IMG/VR virus record: IMGVR_UViG_3300006192_000004
Coordinates: 1 to 64,000 of that record
Reading direction: 5' to 3' (one strand)
DNA from: a virus
DNA length: 64,000 bases
Part shown: piece after piece, positions 52,127 through 60,226 of the stretch
Numbering within the stretch: position 1 is the stretch's first letter
How the letters are laid out: each line of letters begins with the position of its first letter
Made by a program: the position numbers and the translations under genes
Notes under the pieces: model-generated
Seen by the model: the letters and a program-made list of their open reading frames with translations, nothing else
Database searches by the model: none
Told to the model about the DNA's origin: nothing

Positions 52127-52204
52127 TCTCTTTTTACAGTAAAATAAATGATGCTCTTCTCTTAATAGAGAAGAGCCTTTTTCTCATAGGAGAAAATAAG
52201 AATG
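52115..52204 (+). repeat. 90-bp direct repeat, copy 1
   Basis: It covers the LDAEL stop region of the 747-aa gene, a terminator-like hairpin, and the ATAGGAGAAAATAAGA ribosome binding site plus ATG of the next gene. Copy 2 is at 54392..54480 with only a few differences. Confidence 0.8.
52153..52176 (+). terminator. Terminator-like hairpin before the 417-aa gene
   Basis: GCTCTTCTCT pairs with AGAGAAGAGC around TAAT, followed by CTTTTTCTC. The AGGAG of the next gene begins about 10 nt later, so no promoter fits between. Confidence 0.8.
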
Positions 52205-53455
52205 TCTGATTCAAATAGACTGTCCGGTAAATCCGGTACTTTAGTTTCACAAGTACAAGCCCTTACGGCTTCTTTTAATGCCTTTAAGACAGGGATGGTA
52301 GGAATATTGTCTTACTTTCCCCCTACAGTAGTTAATGGGTCTATTGACCCTGCATGGGTACCTAGAAAAGGACATACTTTATCACGTGTTGCGTACCCTG
52401 CCTTATGGGAACATGCTAAACTTACTGGAAACTTTATCAGTGATGCAGAATGGCTAGCTAAGCAGCTTAGTGATGGGTATGTTAATGAGTACTCTAGTGG
52501 TGACGGGTCTACGACTTTTAGAATGCCATTAAGTCCAGAAGCCGTAGATGTCTTTAATGATGCGAGAGACGTCATTGCGGATATAGGAACATATGGTATT
52601 AATACCGAATTTAATTTAGGGATTGATATTGATGAGTATGATTCCTTAATTATCGGGATTGCGTACGCGCCGGATACCGAGAACACTGTTAGAAACTCAC
52701 TAATCTATCCGAGTGAGTTTCTGTTTTCCGGAAATATATTGTCTCTGAACTCAGCAACGGCAGTTACTGAAACTCAGGTTACACTCACCATTATAGATAA
52801 CAGGACTATTAAATTAACATCCACTAACAATGGTGAGCTACGATACATTATCGGCATTCGTAAGGTTAAGGTACAGTCAGCAGAGAGCTTAAACGTTCCG
52901 TATATCTATTCCGGTAATGCTACCGCAGCTTTACCTATCCCGTCTCCAGAATGGTTAACTCAGTTAGAAGCAAATGCCTTAGAGATTGCCAGAATGGCAT
53001 CTTTATCTAGTCAGATTTTGCATGTCGCCGACAAACGTACAGGTTATGCTGGGGGATCCATCGCAGGTTATCAGGATAGAGCCTTGAATACCGTTATAAA
53101 AAATACCATGGTAGGAGCATCGGTCGATGTTAATACGGGGATTGTGACTTTAGGCCCTGGGGAATATTACCCTATAGCAATCAAGGCCCCTGCCGATTCA
53201 GTAGACCGCCATTGGATCGAGATGGTTAATGCGGATACCGACGAAGTAATTTCTATCGGAACCAACGCCTATTCTTACGGAACTAATATCCCGATGACTT
53301 GGTCTGAAATACATGATGATTTCACACTTACCGAAATCACCCGTGTAAAAATCAGACATTATACCATGGCTGCTGCCTCCCCGCATGGACTAGGTATAAA
53401 TAAAGGACATGGTAATGATATTTACACCCAGTTTAAGATCGGTCGTCGCGGATAG
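52202..53455 (+). CDS. Tail fibre/adhesin (417 aa)
   Basis: The amino end (LVSQVQALTASFNAFKTGMVGILSYFPP) has a short coiled coil, then PRKGHTLSRVAYPALWEHAKLTGNFISDAEW...STTFRMP, which resembles the tail-collar type segment of fibre tips. A beta-rich middle and a carboxyl domain with His-rich end (HYTMAAASPHGLGINKGHGNDIYTQFKIGRRG) follow. It lies between the two copies of the repeat. The role in host recognition is inferred. Confidence 0.68.
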   Translation: MSDSNRLSGKSGTLVSQVQALTASFNAFKTGMVGILSYFPPTVVNGSIDPAWVPRKGHTLSRVAYPALWEHAKLTGNFISDAEWLAKQLSDGYVNEYSSGDGSTTFRMPLSPEAVDVFNDARDVIADIGTYGINTEFNLGIDIDEYDSLIIGIAYAPDTENTVRNSLIYPSEFLFSGNILSLNSATAVTETQVTLTIIDNRTIKLTSTNNGELRYIIGIRKVKVQSAESLNVPYIYSGNATAALPIPSPEWLTQLEANALEIARMASLSSQILHVADKRTGYAGGSIAGYQDRALNTVIKNTMVGASVDVNTGIVTLGPGEYYPIAIKAPADSVDRHWIEMVNADTDEVISIGTNAYSYGTNIPMTWSEIHDDFTLTEITRVKIRHYTMAAASPHGLGINKGHGNDIYTQFKIGRRG

Positions 53456-53467
53456 GAGTAAAACCAA

Positions 53468-54403
53468 ATGTCTCAATTAATAAACCCCGCATTAATCAAA
53501 GGGTACTCTAATCCTAACTTACTGATTAATGCCGAGGGAGAAATCGACCAGCGTATAGGCGGGTCCTATACTGCCGATGGCTATACCTTTGACCGATGGA
53601 TATTAAACCAAGGTGGTCAAACTTCCGCATTTTCACGCATGGTTGGCATACTGCCGTCAGGTTGGAATAATGTTCGTCCCTTTGCATTCGCGGCTGCCTC
53701 AGTAATTGGCAGTAACCGTAACATGGAACAGCGTATAGAGAATGCTTTACGTTTTAAGGGGAAAACCGTTACGTTTAGCTGTTTAGTACAGGGCGTAGCC
53801 GGGCAAGAGATTCAAGCGCAGGTTCAAGTAAGGGATTCCATCTATACAGACGTACTTAGTACATCGCCTGTTACGATAGGCGTCTGTACAGGCGGGATTG
53901 ATTACTTCACTTATACCTTTGAAATCCCCGAGTTTGATGAACAGGGATTTGACTTTACAAGTACAAATAACCATCACTTGTCACTGTTTATCTTTCCTCA
54001 GCAAACACACTTAAATGTAACCTATATCGGGTCACCTAAGTTAGAGTTTGGGGATACGGCTACTGAGACGACTCAGATGGGAGAAGGCGAGACGTTACAG
54101 AGGTGTAAACGTTTCTACCAAAGAATACGTTTTGAATCTAACATAAACACGGTTTATCTTCTATCAGCGCCGTCAATAACATTCCCTGTTAAACTTAGAG
54201 AAACCCCTACGGTGACCCTTACTAACGTTAATAATGAACTGCCCGGTTACTTTACGCAGTATGACCAAGGCTCCAGCATTATTGCAAACCGTGTAATGAC
54301 CGTCACATATTTAGGAGCTACCTTTGTTAGTTTTGGCGGTGGCGGTAATCTTACCATTGATGGGTATTTAATTGGATTCGTTCACTTAGACGCAGAACTC
54401 TAA
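53468..54403 (+). CDS. Adhesin with receptor-binding module (311 aa)
   Basis: The protein is essentially a free module of the type found at the end of the 747-aa fibre: NPNLLINAEGEIDQR...YTFDRWIL...MEQRIENALRFKGKTVTFSCLVQG...LEFGDTATETTQMGEGETLQRCKRFYQRIR...GFVHLDAEL. This order of blocks is common in phage carbohydrate-binding fibre tips. AGGAG precedes its ATG. The stop lies within repeat copy 2. Confidence 0.72.
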   Translation: MSQLINPALIKGYSNPNLLINAEGEIDQRIGGSYTADGYTFDRWILNQGGQTSAFSRMVGILPSGWNNVRPFAFAAASVIGSNRNMEQRIENALRFKGKTVTFSCLVQGVAGQEIQAQVQVRDSIYTDVLSTSPVTIGVCTGGIDYFTYTFEIPEFDEQGFDFTSTNNHHLSLFIFPQQTHLNVTYIGSPKLEFGDTATETTQMGEGETLQRCKRFYQRIRFESNINTVYLLSAPSITFPVKLRETPTVTLTNVNNELPGYFTQYDQGSSIIANRVMTVTYLGATFVSFGGGGNLTIDGYLIGFVHLDAEL

Positions 54404-54480
54404 TCTCTTTTTACAGTAAATAATACTTGCTCTTCTCTATAAAGAGAAGAGCCTTTTTCTCATAGGAGAAAATAAGAATG
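54392..54480 (+). repeat. 90-bp direct repeat, copy 2
   Basis: Second copy of the block at 52115..52204: end of an LDAEL-type gene, hairpin, ribosome binding site and next ATG. The unit flanks the 417-aa and 311-aa genes like cassette borders. Confidence 0.8.
54429..54452 (+). terminator. Terminator-like hairpin before the 239-aa gene
   Basis: GCTCTTCTCT/AGAGAAGAGC around a four-base loop with CTTTTTCTC after it. It is the same structure as at 52153, again directly before an AGGAG site. Confidence 0.8.
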
Positions 54481-55197
54481 ACAGCTAAATCATTAGCACG
54501 GCAGCATGCCGAAAACAGAACTCGGTTTGGTATCTATGACCCTACACGGACATATGTACTAGGGGAAGTCTGTTATACTATCGATATTACTACCGGGCAA
54601 CTCCATTATTGGGAGTGGTATTCTAATGTAGAATCGTTGGCAGGTAAAGACCCTTTAGATACGGCTAACCGTAGACCTGGATGGGTAGATGTAACAAAAC
54701 CTTTTTATTGGAAACCGTATGTTAATAAACAGCCAGGTGAAACATTGTACTGGGATAATGACAATGTTCCAGAAAATATGGTGGTAGGTATTGGTCAGCA
54801 ATTACCTGTAGCGGTGTATCACTCACTGGTTGCTGCAAAGCCTGAATGGATTGATGAAACAGACAATACATTAATCAATATTCCAGACCGACAAGGGCGT
54901 TTTGTTCGTGCTGCCAATGGTACAGCATGGCTTGCGGGTGAAACGCATGAAGACCAATTGCAGAATATTGTCGGCTCCTTTGGTGGTCATGGTAGTGAAA
55001 CGGCTGGCTGGATGCGTACCGCAACTGGGGCAATTTTCGGGGCACCTATGCATGGTAATCAGTATTATGCGTTCCCGACAACATACACGGGCGCATCATC
55101 TTATGGTATCGCAAATTTTGATGCCTCAAGGGTGGCAAGAACAGGAGCAGAAACGCAACCAAAGGCATACATTGAATGGGTAGGATACGCACTATGA
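54478..55197 (+). CDS. Tail-collar-type fibre tip protein (239 aa)
   Basis: The amino half has FGIYDPTRTYVLGEVCYTI and YWEWYSN. The carboxyl part carries the tail-collar pattern IPDRQGRFVRAANG...GETHEDQLQNIVGSFGGHG...VARTGAETQPKAYIEWVGYAL, where the last block resembles the RTGNETRPRNIA end of T4-like short fibres. It probably binds the host surface. It overlaps the assembly gene downstream by ATGA. Confidence 0.75.
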   Translation: MTAKSLARQHAENRTRFGIYDPTRTYVLGEVCYTIDITTGQLHYWEWYSNVESLAGKDPLDTANRRPGWVDVTKPFYWKPYVNKQPGETLYWDNDNVPENMVVGIGQQLPVAVYHSLVAAKPEWIDETDNTLINIPDRQGRFVRAANGTAWLAGETHEDQLQNIVGSFGGHGSETAGWMRTATGAIFGAPMHGNQYYAFPTTYTGASSYGIANFDASRVARTGAETQPKAYIEWVGYAL

Positions 55198-55925
55198 TTG
55201 ACTTTTATTACACCTATAACAAAGAGACTCTGGTTGTTAATCAGAAAGGTATTTCAACTACTCGTTTTTCTGCACTACGAGAATATCCAAGAGATGCACT
55301 TCTCGTTAAGCCGTCAGAACCTAAAGAGGGCTTCGTCGTTCGTGTTTGTAACTTTGAAAATGGACGACCCACATCGACAGAATACGTCGCCGACCACCGT
55401 GGTAAAACCATTTATTCTATTACGAATACAGAAACCGACACTGTTAAAGAATTAGGTCCTATTAAAGAGGGTTGGACTTTATTAGAACGCCCTTCTAAAT
55501 ATCACATCTTTGAAAATGATAAGTGGGTACTAACTGATAGCGGTAACTCTAAGCAGCTCAATGCCGCTATTAGCGATGCTAAGACAAACATCGATACTAC
55601 TGCACTTTCCATTCTAAATCAATGGACCGCGTTTGCAGACAGTTACGCTGAGACGGAAGCCGAAGCTATTGCTTTTACAGAGCAAGACTATACCGGTGAC
55701 ATGGGGCCTAATCTCACAGCGTACTGTATTGCCGCAGGTGTCAGTCCTAAAACGGCCGCTATTACTGTGCTTAAGAAAGCTAAAGCCCTTCGCGCAGCTA
55801 AAACAGAACTTAATGTGGTACGCTCCCGTAAACACTCGCTAAATGCCCTTACAGATTTAGACGCGATTAAAACACTAAGTGAAGATATTATAGCCGACCT
55901 TCTTATTGTCAAAAAGAAAGTTTAA
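55194..55925 (+). CDS. Fibre-assembly-like protein (243 aa)
   Basis: Start MIDFYYTYNK is chosen from the ATGA overlap with the collar gene. The middle (GWTLLERPSKYHIFENDKWVLTDSGNSK) resembles the W-containing boundary of Tfa-type chaperones, and the carboxyl half is helical and basic. Tfa-type proteins fold or cap fibre tips; the overlap with the fibre tip gene fits. Not proven. Confidence 0.6.
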   Translation: MIDFYYTYNKETLVVNQKGISTTRFSALREYPRDALLVKPSEPKEGFVVRVCNFENGRPTSTEYVADHRGKTIYSITNTETDTVKELGPIKEGWTLLERPSKYHIFENDKWVLTDSGNSKQLNAAISDAKTNIDTTALSILNQWTAFADSYAETEAEAIAFTEQDYTGDMGPNLTAYCIAAGVSPKTAAITVLKKAKALRAAKTELNVVRSRKHSLNALTDLDAIKTLSEDIIADLLIVKKKV

Positions 55926-55959
55926 TTACCATCGGTACTTAGTATAAAGGAAATTACTC

Positions 55960-56667
55960 ATGTCAAGAAAATTTCAATACCTTACCACAGACTTGTTGTC
56001 TGACGTTATTGTCGTCGAAGGCGAAAACAAAGGCTCTAACGTCCCACGTGGTCACCGTTTTTGGTACCAGTGGGGTGTTAAAGACGCTGAAGACGCTGAA
56101 CAAATCGCCTTCGTCAACGAGAACCGCGATAATAAACTGGACTATCCAGACAGCTATCAGCGTCCTTCTACGTCAGAAGTCTTCCGCGATGAGTCTACTC
56201 GTACTCAAGTCACCCAGCAAAACTACGAGTTAATTCCTGTAGAGGAATTAAAGCTAGTGAAACTGGAAGAGCTTAAGAAGACACGAATCGAAGCGATTGA
56301 ATTAGGCTTCATCTATAAAGGTCACCGCATTATCTCTGACCGAGATGCTAATGGCGATGTAATGGTCATCCAGACCCAGTACGATAAAGGTAAGATTCCT
56401 TCTACCTTTATCTATTCGTATAAAGTAGGCCCTGCTGAGTACGTAGTCTTAGACGTCGAGTCTAAAGGGGTGACTACTGCAGATGGTGCTGTAGGTTTTA
56501 CGCACTTCAGTGACGCTATGATGCATTACGTTAACCAAGAGTGTTTTGGGAAAGAGCAAGCCGTGGCACTACACATTGCCTCTTTAACCACAGCACAAGC
56601 CATTGCTGATTTTGATATTAGCGAACACTACGACCCAGATTACAACTCCGACTATGCGGAACATTAA
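55960..56667 (+). CDS. DUF4376-like fibre-associated protein (235 aa)
   Basis: A segment near residue 105 (EELKKTRIEAIELGFIYKGHRIISDRDANGDVMVIQ) resembles DUF4376, which accompanies tail-fibre genes in many phages. The start follows AAAGGA. The protein is soluble and acidic at its end (EHYDPDYNSDYAEH). Likely a fibre assembly partner or minor fibre part; this is inference. Confidence 0.55.
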   Translation: MSRKFQYLTTDLLSDVIVVEGENKGSNVPRGHRFWYQWGVKDAEDAEQIAFVNENRDNKLDYPDSYQRPSTSEVFRDESTRTQVTQQNYELIPVEELKLVKLEELKKTRIEAIELGFIYKGHRIISDRDANGDVMVIQTQYDKGKIPSTFIYSYKVGPAEYVVLDVESKGVTTADGAVGFTHFSDAMMHYVNQECFGKEQAVALHIASLTTAQAIADFDISEHYDPDYNSDYAEH

Positions 56668-56676
56668 AATCTAAAC

Positions 56677-56708
56677 TAGACTCTACTGTCTTCGGGCGGT
56701 AGAGTCTA
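56677..56708 (+). terminator. Terminator after the DUF4376-like gene
   Basis: TAGACTCTACTG pairs with CGGTAGAGTCTA (one G-U pair) around an eight-base loop containing TTCGG, followed by TTTATTA. Confidence 0.75.
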
Positions 56709-56743
56709 TTTATTACTGACAAATCCAATAGTGTTACTCACCC

Positions 56744-56755
56744 TATATTCCCTTT
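56744..56755 (+). promoter_or_regulatory. Promoter-like CCTATATTCC before the third shared-head fibre gene
   Basis: The plus strand has ACCCTATATTCCC about 20 nt before the ATG at 56773 and after a terminator, so a start is expected here. It matches the CCTATAT core of the early elements, though a structural gene would be expected to be late. Confidence 0.35.
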
Positions 56756-56772
56756 ACGGAGGCACGCGTGCC

Positions 56773-57762
56773 ATGAACTTACTCACTCTTTTTAAGTACC
56801 AGTATGATAAGACAGGTACCTCTGCTTCTAACTTAATCGCGAATGAAGTCCATACCTTTACGACACCTAGACTCGTCCCAATTCCTTTAAAAGAAGGTGC
56901 TTTCTATACGGAGTCTATTGTTGTTCAAGATTTAACCACTGGACTCATTTTGACGAAAGGCGTAGACTACACGTTCCAGTCACTAGAACCTTACTTAACG
57001 GCTGCCGCCGGTAAAGAAGTTGCAGGCGCCATTCAGCTCACCAGCACGACCTTTATTGGCAGTATCAATATTACCTATCAATGTGTTGGTGGTCCAGAAG
57101 GCTATGCTAACTCATTGATACTCGACTTAATCGAAGCCATTAATAGCGCTTCCGATAACCCGTCGATTCCATGGGCAAATATCATCGGTAAACCTCAGCG
57201 ATTTCCACCTGAGCTACACTCACATCCATTGTCTATCTTTACTGGACTAGAAGCCTTAACTCAGGCTTTAGATGATGTTACCAATGCCCTAGTAAACTCT
57301 AAGCCAATGTTAGGTACTAACCAAAACATTTTAGAGCAAATCGATGGCATCTTACGTGTTCAGGCACAGATGCAAAATGCGATTAACCGCATCTCTTTAA
57401 ATATTGGTTCAACGACTTTACTGAACCAACTACAGGAACGGATTAAAAACCATCCTGCAATACCAGATTCTACACACACGGTCACGTCTAATACATGGAC
57501 CACAGTGGCGAGCTGGGACGAGTCCGTAGGCAACTCCGCCCACGGCACAATACTATCAGTGGACACCAATGGGGCGACCCATACAACGTTCTATCTAACC
57601 TGGGTAGCAGGCGGTGACATAGCCGTAGCCACACAGGGCATGATAGGAACCGATACCACTGAGTTCCAGGTACAGGCTATACGAGACGGTTCTGACATCG
57701 CCTTGCAAGTCTATACACCCGCCGATGCCACGGTGAAAACCAAATGGCATCATGTTCTTTAA
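56773..57762 (+). CDS. Tail-fibre protein, shared-head family (329 aa)
   Basis: The start MNLLTLFKYQYDK is chosen over an upstream GTG because GGAGG lies 11 nt before it. The head KYQYDKTGTSASNLIANEVHTFTTPR and GAFYTESIVVQD match the genes at 47949 and 48954. It has a PPELHSH element (PQRFPPELHSHPLSI) like TFPPTSHQH. Then come a coiled helix (ILRVQAQMQNAINRISLNI) and a distinct beta tip. It is third of the family, separated from the others by 7 kb. Confidence 0.65.
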   Translation: MNLLTLFKYQYDKTGTSASNLIANEVHTFTTPRLVPIPLKEGAFYTESIVVQDLTTGLILTKGVDYTFQSLEPYLTAAAGKEVAGAIQLTSTTFIGSINITYQCVGGPEGYANSLILDLIEAINSASDNPSIPWANIIGKPQRFPPELHSHPLSIFTGLEALTQALDDVTNALVNSKPMLGTNQNILEQIDGILRVQAQMQNAINRISLNIGSTTLLNQLQERIKNHPAIPDSTHTVTSNTWTTVASWDESVGNSAHGTILSVDTNGATHTTFYLTWVAGGDIAVATQGMIGTDTTEFQVQAIRDGSDIALQVYTPADATVKTKWHHVL

Positions 57763-57782
57763 TTACCCATAAGGAACTATCC

Positions 57783-58268
57783 ATGAGTGCAACGCCATTA
57801 CGTAAGCTGCGCTTTCATTACTTTGATAACCGTACGATTGGAAGCTGGATTATTAAAGCCCGTTTATCAACTGCTTTTTCACATTGTGCAGTCGAGTTTG
57901 AAGATGGGGCATTAATCCACAGTACCATGACCCACGGCACGGTAAAGGAGACGTTAGCTGAGCAACCCCATGCCCCTAAGCACACCACCGAAGTTTATGT
58001 GACCGAGGAGCGCTACCTCGCAGCACGAGCTTGGGCGGAGTCTATCTTAGGGACGAAATATGACTGGAAAGGCATAGTCGGTTTTATTGTGGCTAAATCC
58101 TATCAGTCTAACGGGGCGTATTTCTGTTCAGAAACCGCACGTACCGTGTTTGAAATCGGAGTAGGCTTTACGATTAAACGCCATACCTTAATCACACCGG
58201 GGCAACTACGGTTAATGACAGATACCTATGTGCTCGCGACAGCACAGGGAGCAATTACAGTACGATGA
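57783..58268 (+). CDS. Permuted NlpC/P60-type (YiiX-like) cysteine peptidase (161 aa)
   Basis: Start MSATPLRK is chosen from AAGGA upstream. Residues FSHCAVEF (His34), GALIHSTMTHG and AYFCSETAR (Cys115) follow the circularly permuted papain-like layout, with TKYDWKGIVGF between. Members cleave peptide or amide bonds in cell wall or lipid substrates. It lies at the end of the fibre locus, so a virion-borne or lysis role is conceivable. No signal peptide is seen. Confidence 0.68.
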   Translation: MSATPLRKLRFHYFDNRTIGSWIIKARLSTAFSHCAVEFEDGALIHSTMTHGTVKETLAEQPHAPKHTTEVYVTEERYLAARAWAESILGTKYDWKGIVGFIVAKSYQSNGAYFCSETARTVFEIGVGFTIKRHTLITPGQLRLMTDTYVLATAQGAITVR

Positions 58269-58354
58269 GTTAATGTGTTTATGTAAGTTTGTTTTAAAAG
58301 GAAAGGACATATCCCTAATGTGACCAATCCTAACACGTCAGAGGTACTCGTACT

Positions 58355-58768
58355 ATGATTTCAACGACTGTTTATAATAATATATTTCATGGAAATGCAC
58401 ACGGTCAAAGTATAGCTGCGTCGTATGCCCTTACGGGGCAAAACGACATAGGCTTAGAGTGGTTGGGTAAGTTGTCTATTCCGCTGGCGACAGCAATGGC
58501 TTATCTACGCGTACATTCATCTGGGGAAGACGCTTGTCTATTTTTAAATTTAGAAATAGATAACTTTTTATTAGAGCTTTCACCTACTAACATTTTCTGC
58601 GATAAAGACAGCGATGTGGTGACTACGGAAACCATTCAAGCCCTGTACTTTATCTATGAAAGCATTCCTAATGCTGAAGGCTTACTCATCAGTAAAATCT
58701 ATGATGAAGTTCAGTCTACAGCGCCATCATCGGATGCAGGCATGTTAGTTCCGTTAGCGTCTATTTAG
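58355..58768 (+). CDS. Uncharacterised protein (137 aa)
   Basis: A soluble acidic protein (LFLNLEIDNFLLELSPTNIFCDKDSD) with no recognised domain, starting after CAGAGG. It is the last plus-strand gene of this stretch, ending before a bidirectional terminator. Role unknown. Confidence 0.55.
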   Translation: MISTTVYNNIFHGNAHGQSIAASYALTGQNDIGLEWLGKLSIPLATAMAYLRVHSSGEDACLFLNLEIDNFLLELSPTNIFCDKDSDVVTTETIQALYFIYESIPNAEGLLISKIYDEVQSTAPSSDAGMLVPLASI

Positions 58769-58796
58769 ATCGAAAAAAAAAACAGTATAAGTTAAT

Positions 58797-58823
58797 AGAG
58801 GATAGGCGTAATGCCTATCCTCT
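58797..58823. terminator. Bidirectional terminator
   Basis: AGAGGATAGGC pairs with GCCTATCCTCT around a short loop, with an A-tract on the left and TATCTTTCTC on the right. It separates the fibre locus from the minus early-type genes. Confidence 0.8.
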
Positions 58824-58836
58824 ATCTTTCTCACCC

Positions 58837-59319
58837 TTATCCAGGAAGTCGATTTCTAACATCATTTATTCTAATGTCAACTGCCTGTTTGGCATCCCAA
58901 CTAACCAGCGTTGAGATTAGCCCCGTATAATACTCTACTAAACTTGTGGTCGTAGTAGGTTTACGCTGAGGACTAAGAGACACGCAGTCGTTAATGTTAG
59001 CCGTTAAAAGCCTTACTTTGGCCCATGTGATGGCATGGGCATCTAAAGCAATAATCATGCCTACGTCTAAGGCATTCGCTAAGCCAGCTAAGCGCTCGTC
59101 ATCTAGACCATACTCAACGTCATAGGACCATGGTTTGGCACCCACGTTCCAAAGATTACCTTTATTTTCCTTAAGGCAGGTTTCAACGTCGACTCGATGA
59201 TAGCAACCTTTAGGGCATACACGAATAACTTCGTCACCAATAAACGAAACCGGTGCAGCCCCAGGATACTTATGAATGATTATAAAGATAATGGCATCTA
59301 AAACATCAATGTTTTTCAT
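58837..59319 (-). CDS. Uncharacterised protein (160 aa)
   Basis: Residues 35-50 contain VCPKGCYHRVDVETC, a cysteine-histidine cluster that might bind a metal. The rest is mixed helix/strand with no recognised family. The start follows AAAGGA. It is the last gene of a minus series with the 41-aa gene 16 nt upstream. Confidence 0.58.
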   Translation of the reverse strand: MKNIDVLDAIIFIIIHKYPGAAPVSFIGDEVIRVCPKGCYHRVDVETCLKENKGNLWNVGAKPWSYDVEYGLDDERLAGLANALDVGMIIALDAHAITWAKVRLLTANINDCVSLSPQRKPTTTTSLVEYYTGLISTLVSWDAKQAVDIRINDVRNRLPG

Positions 59320-59335
59320 TCGTCAATTTCCTTTC

Positions 59336-59461
59336 TTAGTATAGGTCTTGTAATACGCGTTGTTCTTGCGTAGTTACGTTAGTCGAGCCACCACCATTAG
59401 CGAAAGCTAACGTGGTAACCAGTACAGTGATTAGAATAACAACGATAGTTGATTTAGACAT
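59336..59461 (-). CDS. Small exported or membrane peptide (41 aa)
   Basis: A short frame MSKSTIVVILITVLVTTLAFANGGG... ends QDLY before TAA, with GAGGA before the ATG. The first 21 residues form a signal peptide-like helix ending AFAN, leaving a 20-residue mature part. It fills the gap between two real genes exactly. A periplasmic or membrane peptide is likely; function unknown. Confidence 0.6.
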   Translation of the reverse strand: MSKSTIVVILITVLVTTLAFANGGGSTNVTTQEQRVLQDLY

Positions 59462-59478
59462 AGTGAAGTCCTCGTGTT

Positions 59479-59862
59479 TTAAATTAAGAAAGTAGTCACA
59501 TTACCATCTACAGTGACAGTAATGGTAGAATAAGAAGTAGCCGCGTAGCGACCGTCATAGCGAATATCTAAGGTTTGCCACTTCGTAAATCGACTGCGGT
59601 TAAGTAGTCCACGTATGACATCCATAAGTTCTCGCTCTACGGTCTTACGGTCAAGCTTAGGTTCGCTAAGCACCAGTTCATCATGGTAGTGATAGAGTTG
59701 TCGCTTATTTTTGACTAAGGCGAGTTTAAAGATTTTAACTTTACAGTTTTTTGCACAGGTAGGTACGCCTTCAGCAAATGCCGCAATGGGGGCATCGGCT
59801 AAAACGGGAGGTTGACTTCGTAGTTCTCCGTGTCCCGGAATGAATTTAAATACGTTTCCCAT
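59479..59862 (-). CDS. Uncharacterised protein (127 aa)
   Basis: Start MGNVFKFIPGHG is chosen because AAGGAA lies upstream; the longer frame begins without a site. The protein has a Cys pair (PTCAKNCKVKIF) and a basic central part, ending in a beta segment (TSYSTITVTVDGNVTTFLI). No domain recognised. Confidence 0.55.
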   Translation of the reverse strand: MGNVFKFIPGHGELRSQPPVLADAPIAAFAEGVPTCAKNCKVKIFKLALVKNKRQLYHYHDELVLSEPKLDRKTVERELMDVIRGLLNRSRFTKWQTLDIRYDGRYAATSYSTITVTVDGNVTTFLI

Positions 59863-59894
59863 AACTCTATTCCTTATCGTGAAAACGGTAAAAA

Positions 59895-59928
59895 GATAAA
59901 GCATTCCCTGTTAAGAGAATGCTTTATC
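59895..59928 (-). terminator. Terminator after the 84-aa gene
   Basis: GATAAAGCATTC and GAATGCTTTATC form a twelve-pair stem with a ten-base loop, just beyond the stop at 59937; TTTTTACC follows on the minus strand. Confidence 0.75.
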
Positions 59929-59936
59929 ATTAATGA

Positions 59937-60191
59937 TCAAAGTTCAACAGTGGCATGGCCGAGTAATTCGTCTTGAGGGAAGACATCACTGACTTCTCCT
60001 TTCTCATCATAGCTGTGGCCATAGAGTAGGGTGTGCGGGACATCTTCGTTGCTCCCATTGCGTGTATAGAAGCAGTCTGTGACGAGTGTAAGTTCAACAC
60101 CTTCCAACATCGCCGTTTTTATTTTACCCTCTTCAACTAAAGTCCAGATGTTGTTAAGGTTTTCGGTTGTGATAAGAGTAGCTACTGACAT
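59937..60191 (-). CDS. Small uncharacterised early-type protein (84 aa)
   Basis: Start MSVATLITTENL is chosen because AAAGGAA precedes it; the longer frame runs through the leader hairpin. It is small and acidic (LEGVELTLVTDCFY, HSYDEKGEVSDVFPQDELLG). It has its own promoter-like block, leader hairpin and terminator, so it is a one-gene unit, typical of a host-takeover gene. Confidence 0.6.
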   Translation of the reverse strand: MSVATLITTENLNNIWTLVEEGKIKTAMLEGVELTLVTDCFYTRNGSNEDVPHTLLYGHSYDEKGEVSDVFPQDELLGHATVEL

Positions 60192-60226
60192 TATGAAATT
60201 CCTTTCAGAAAAATAAAAAGAAGAGA

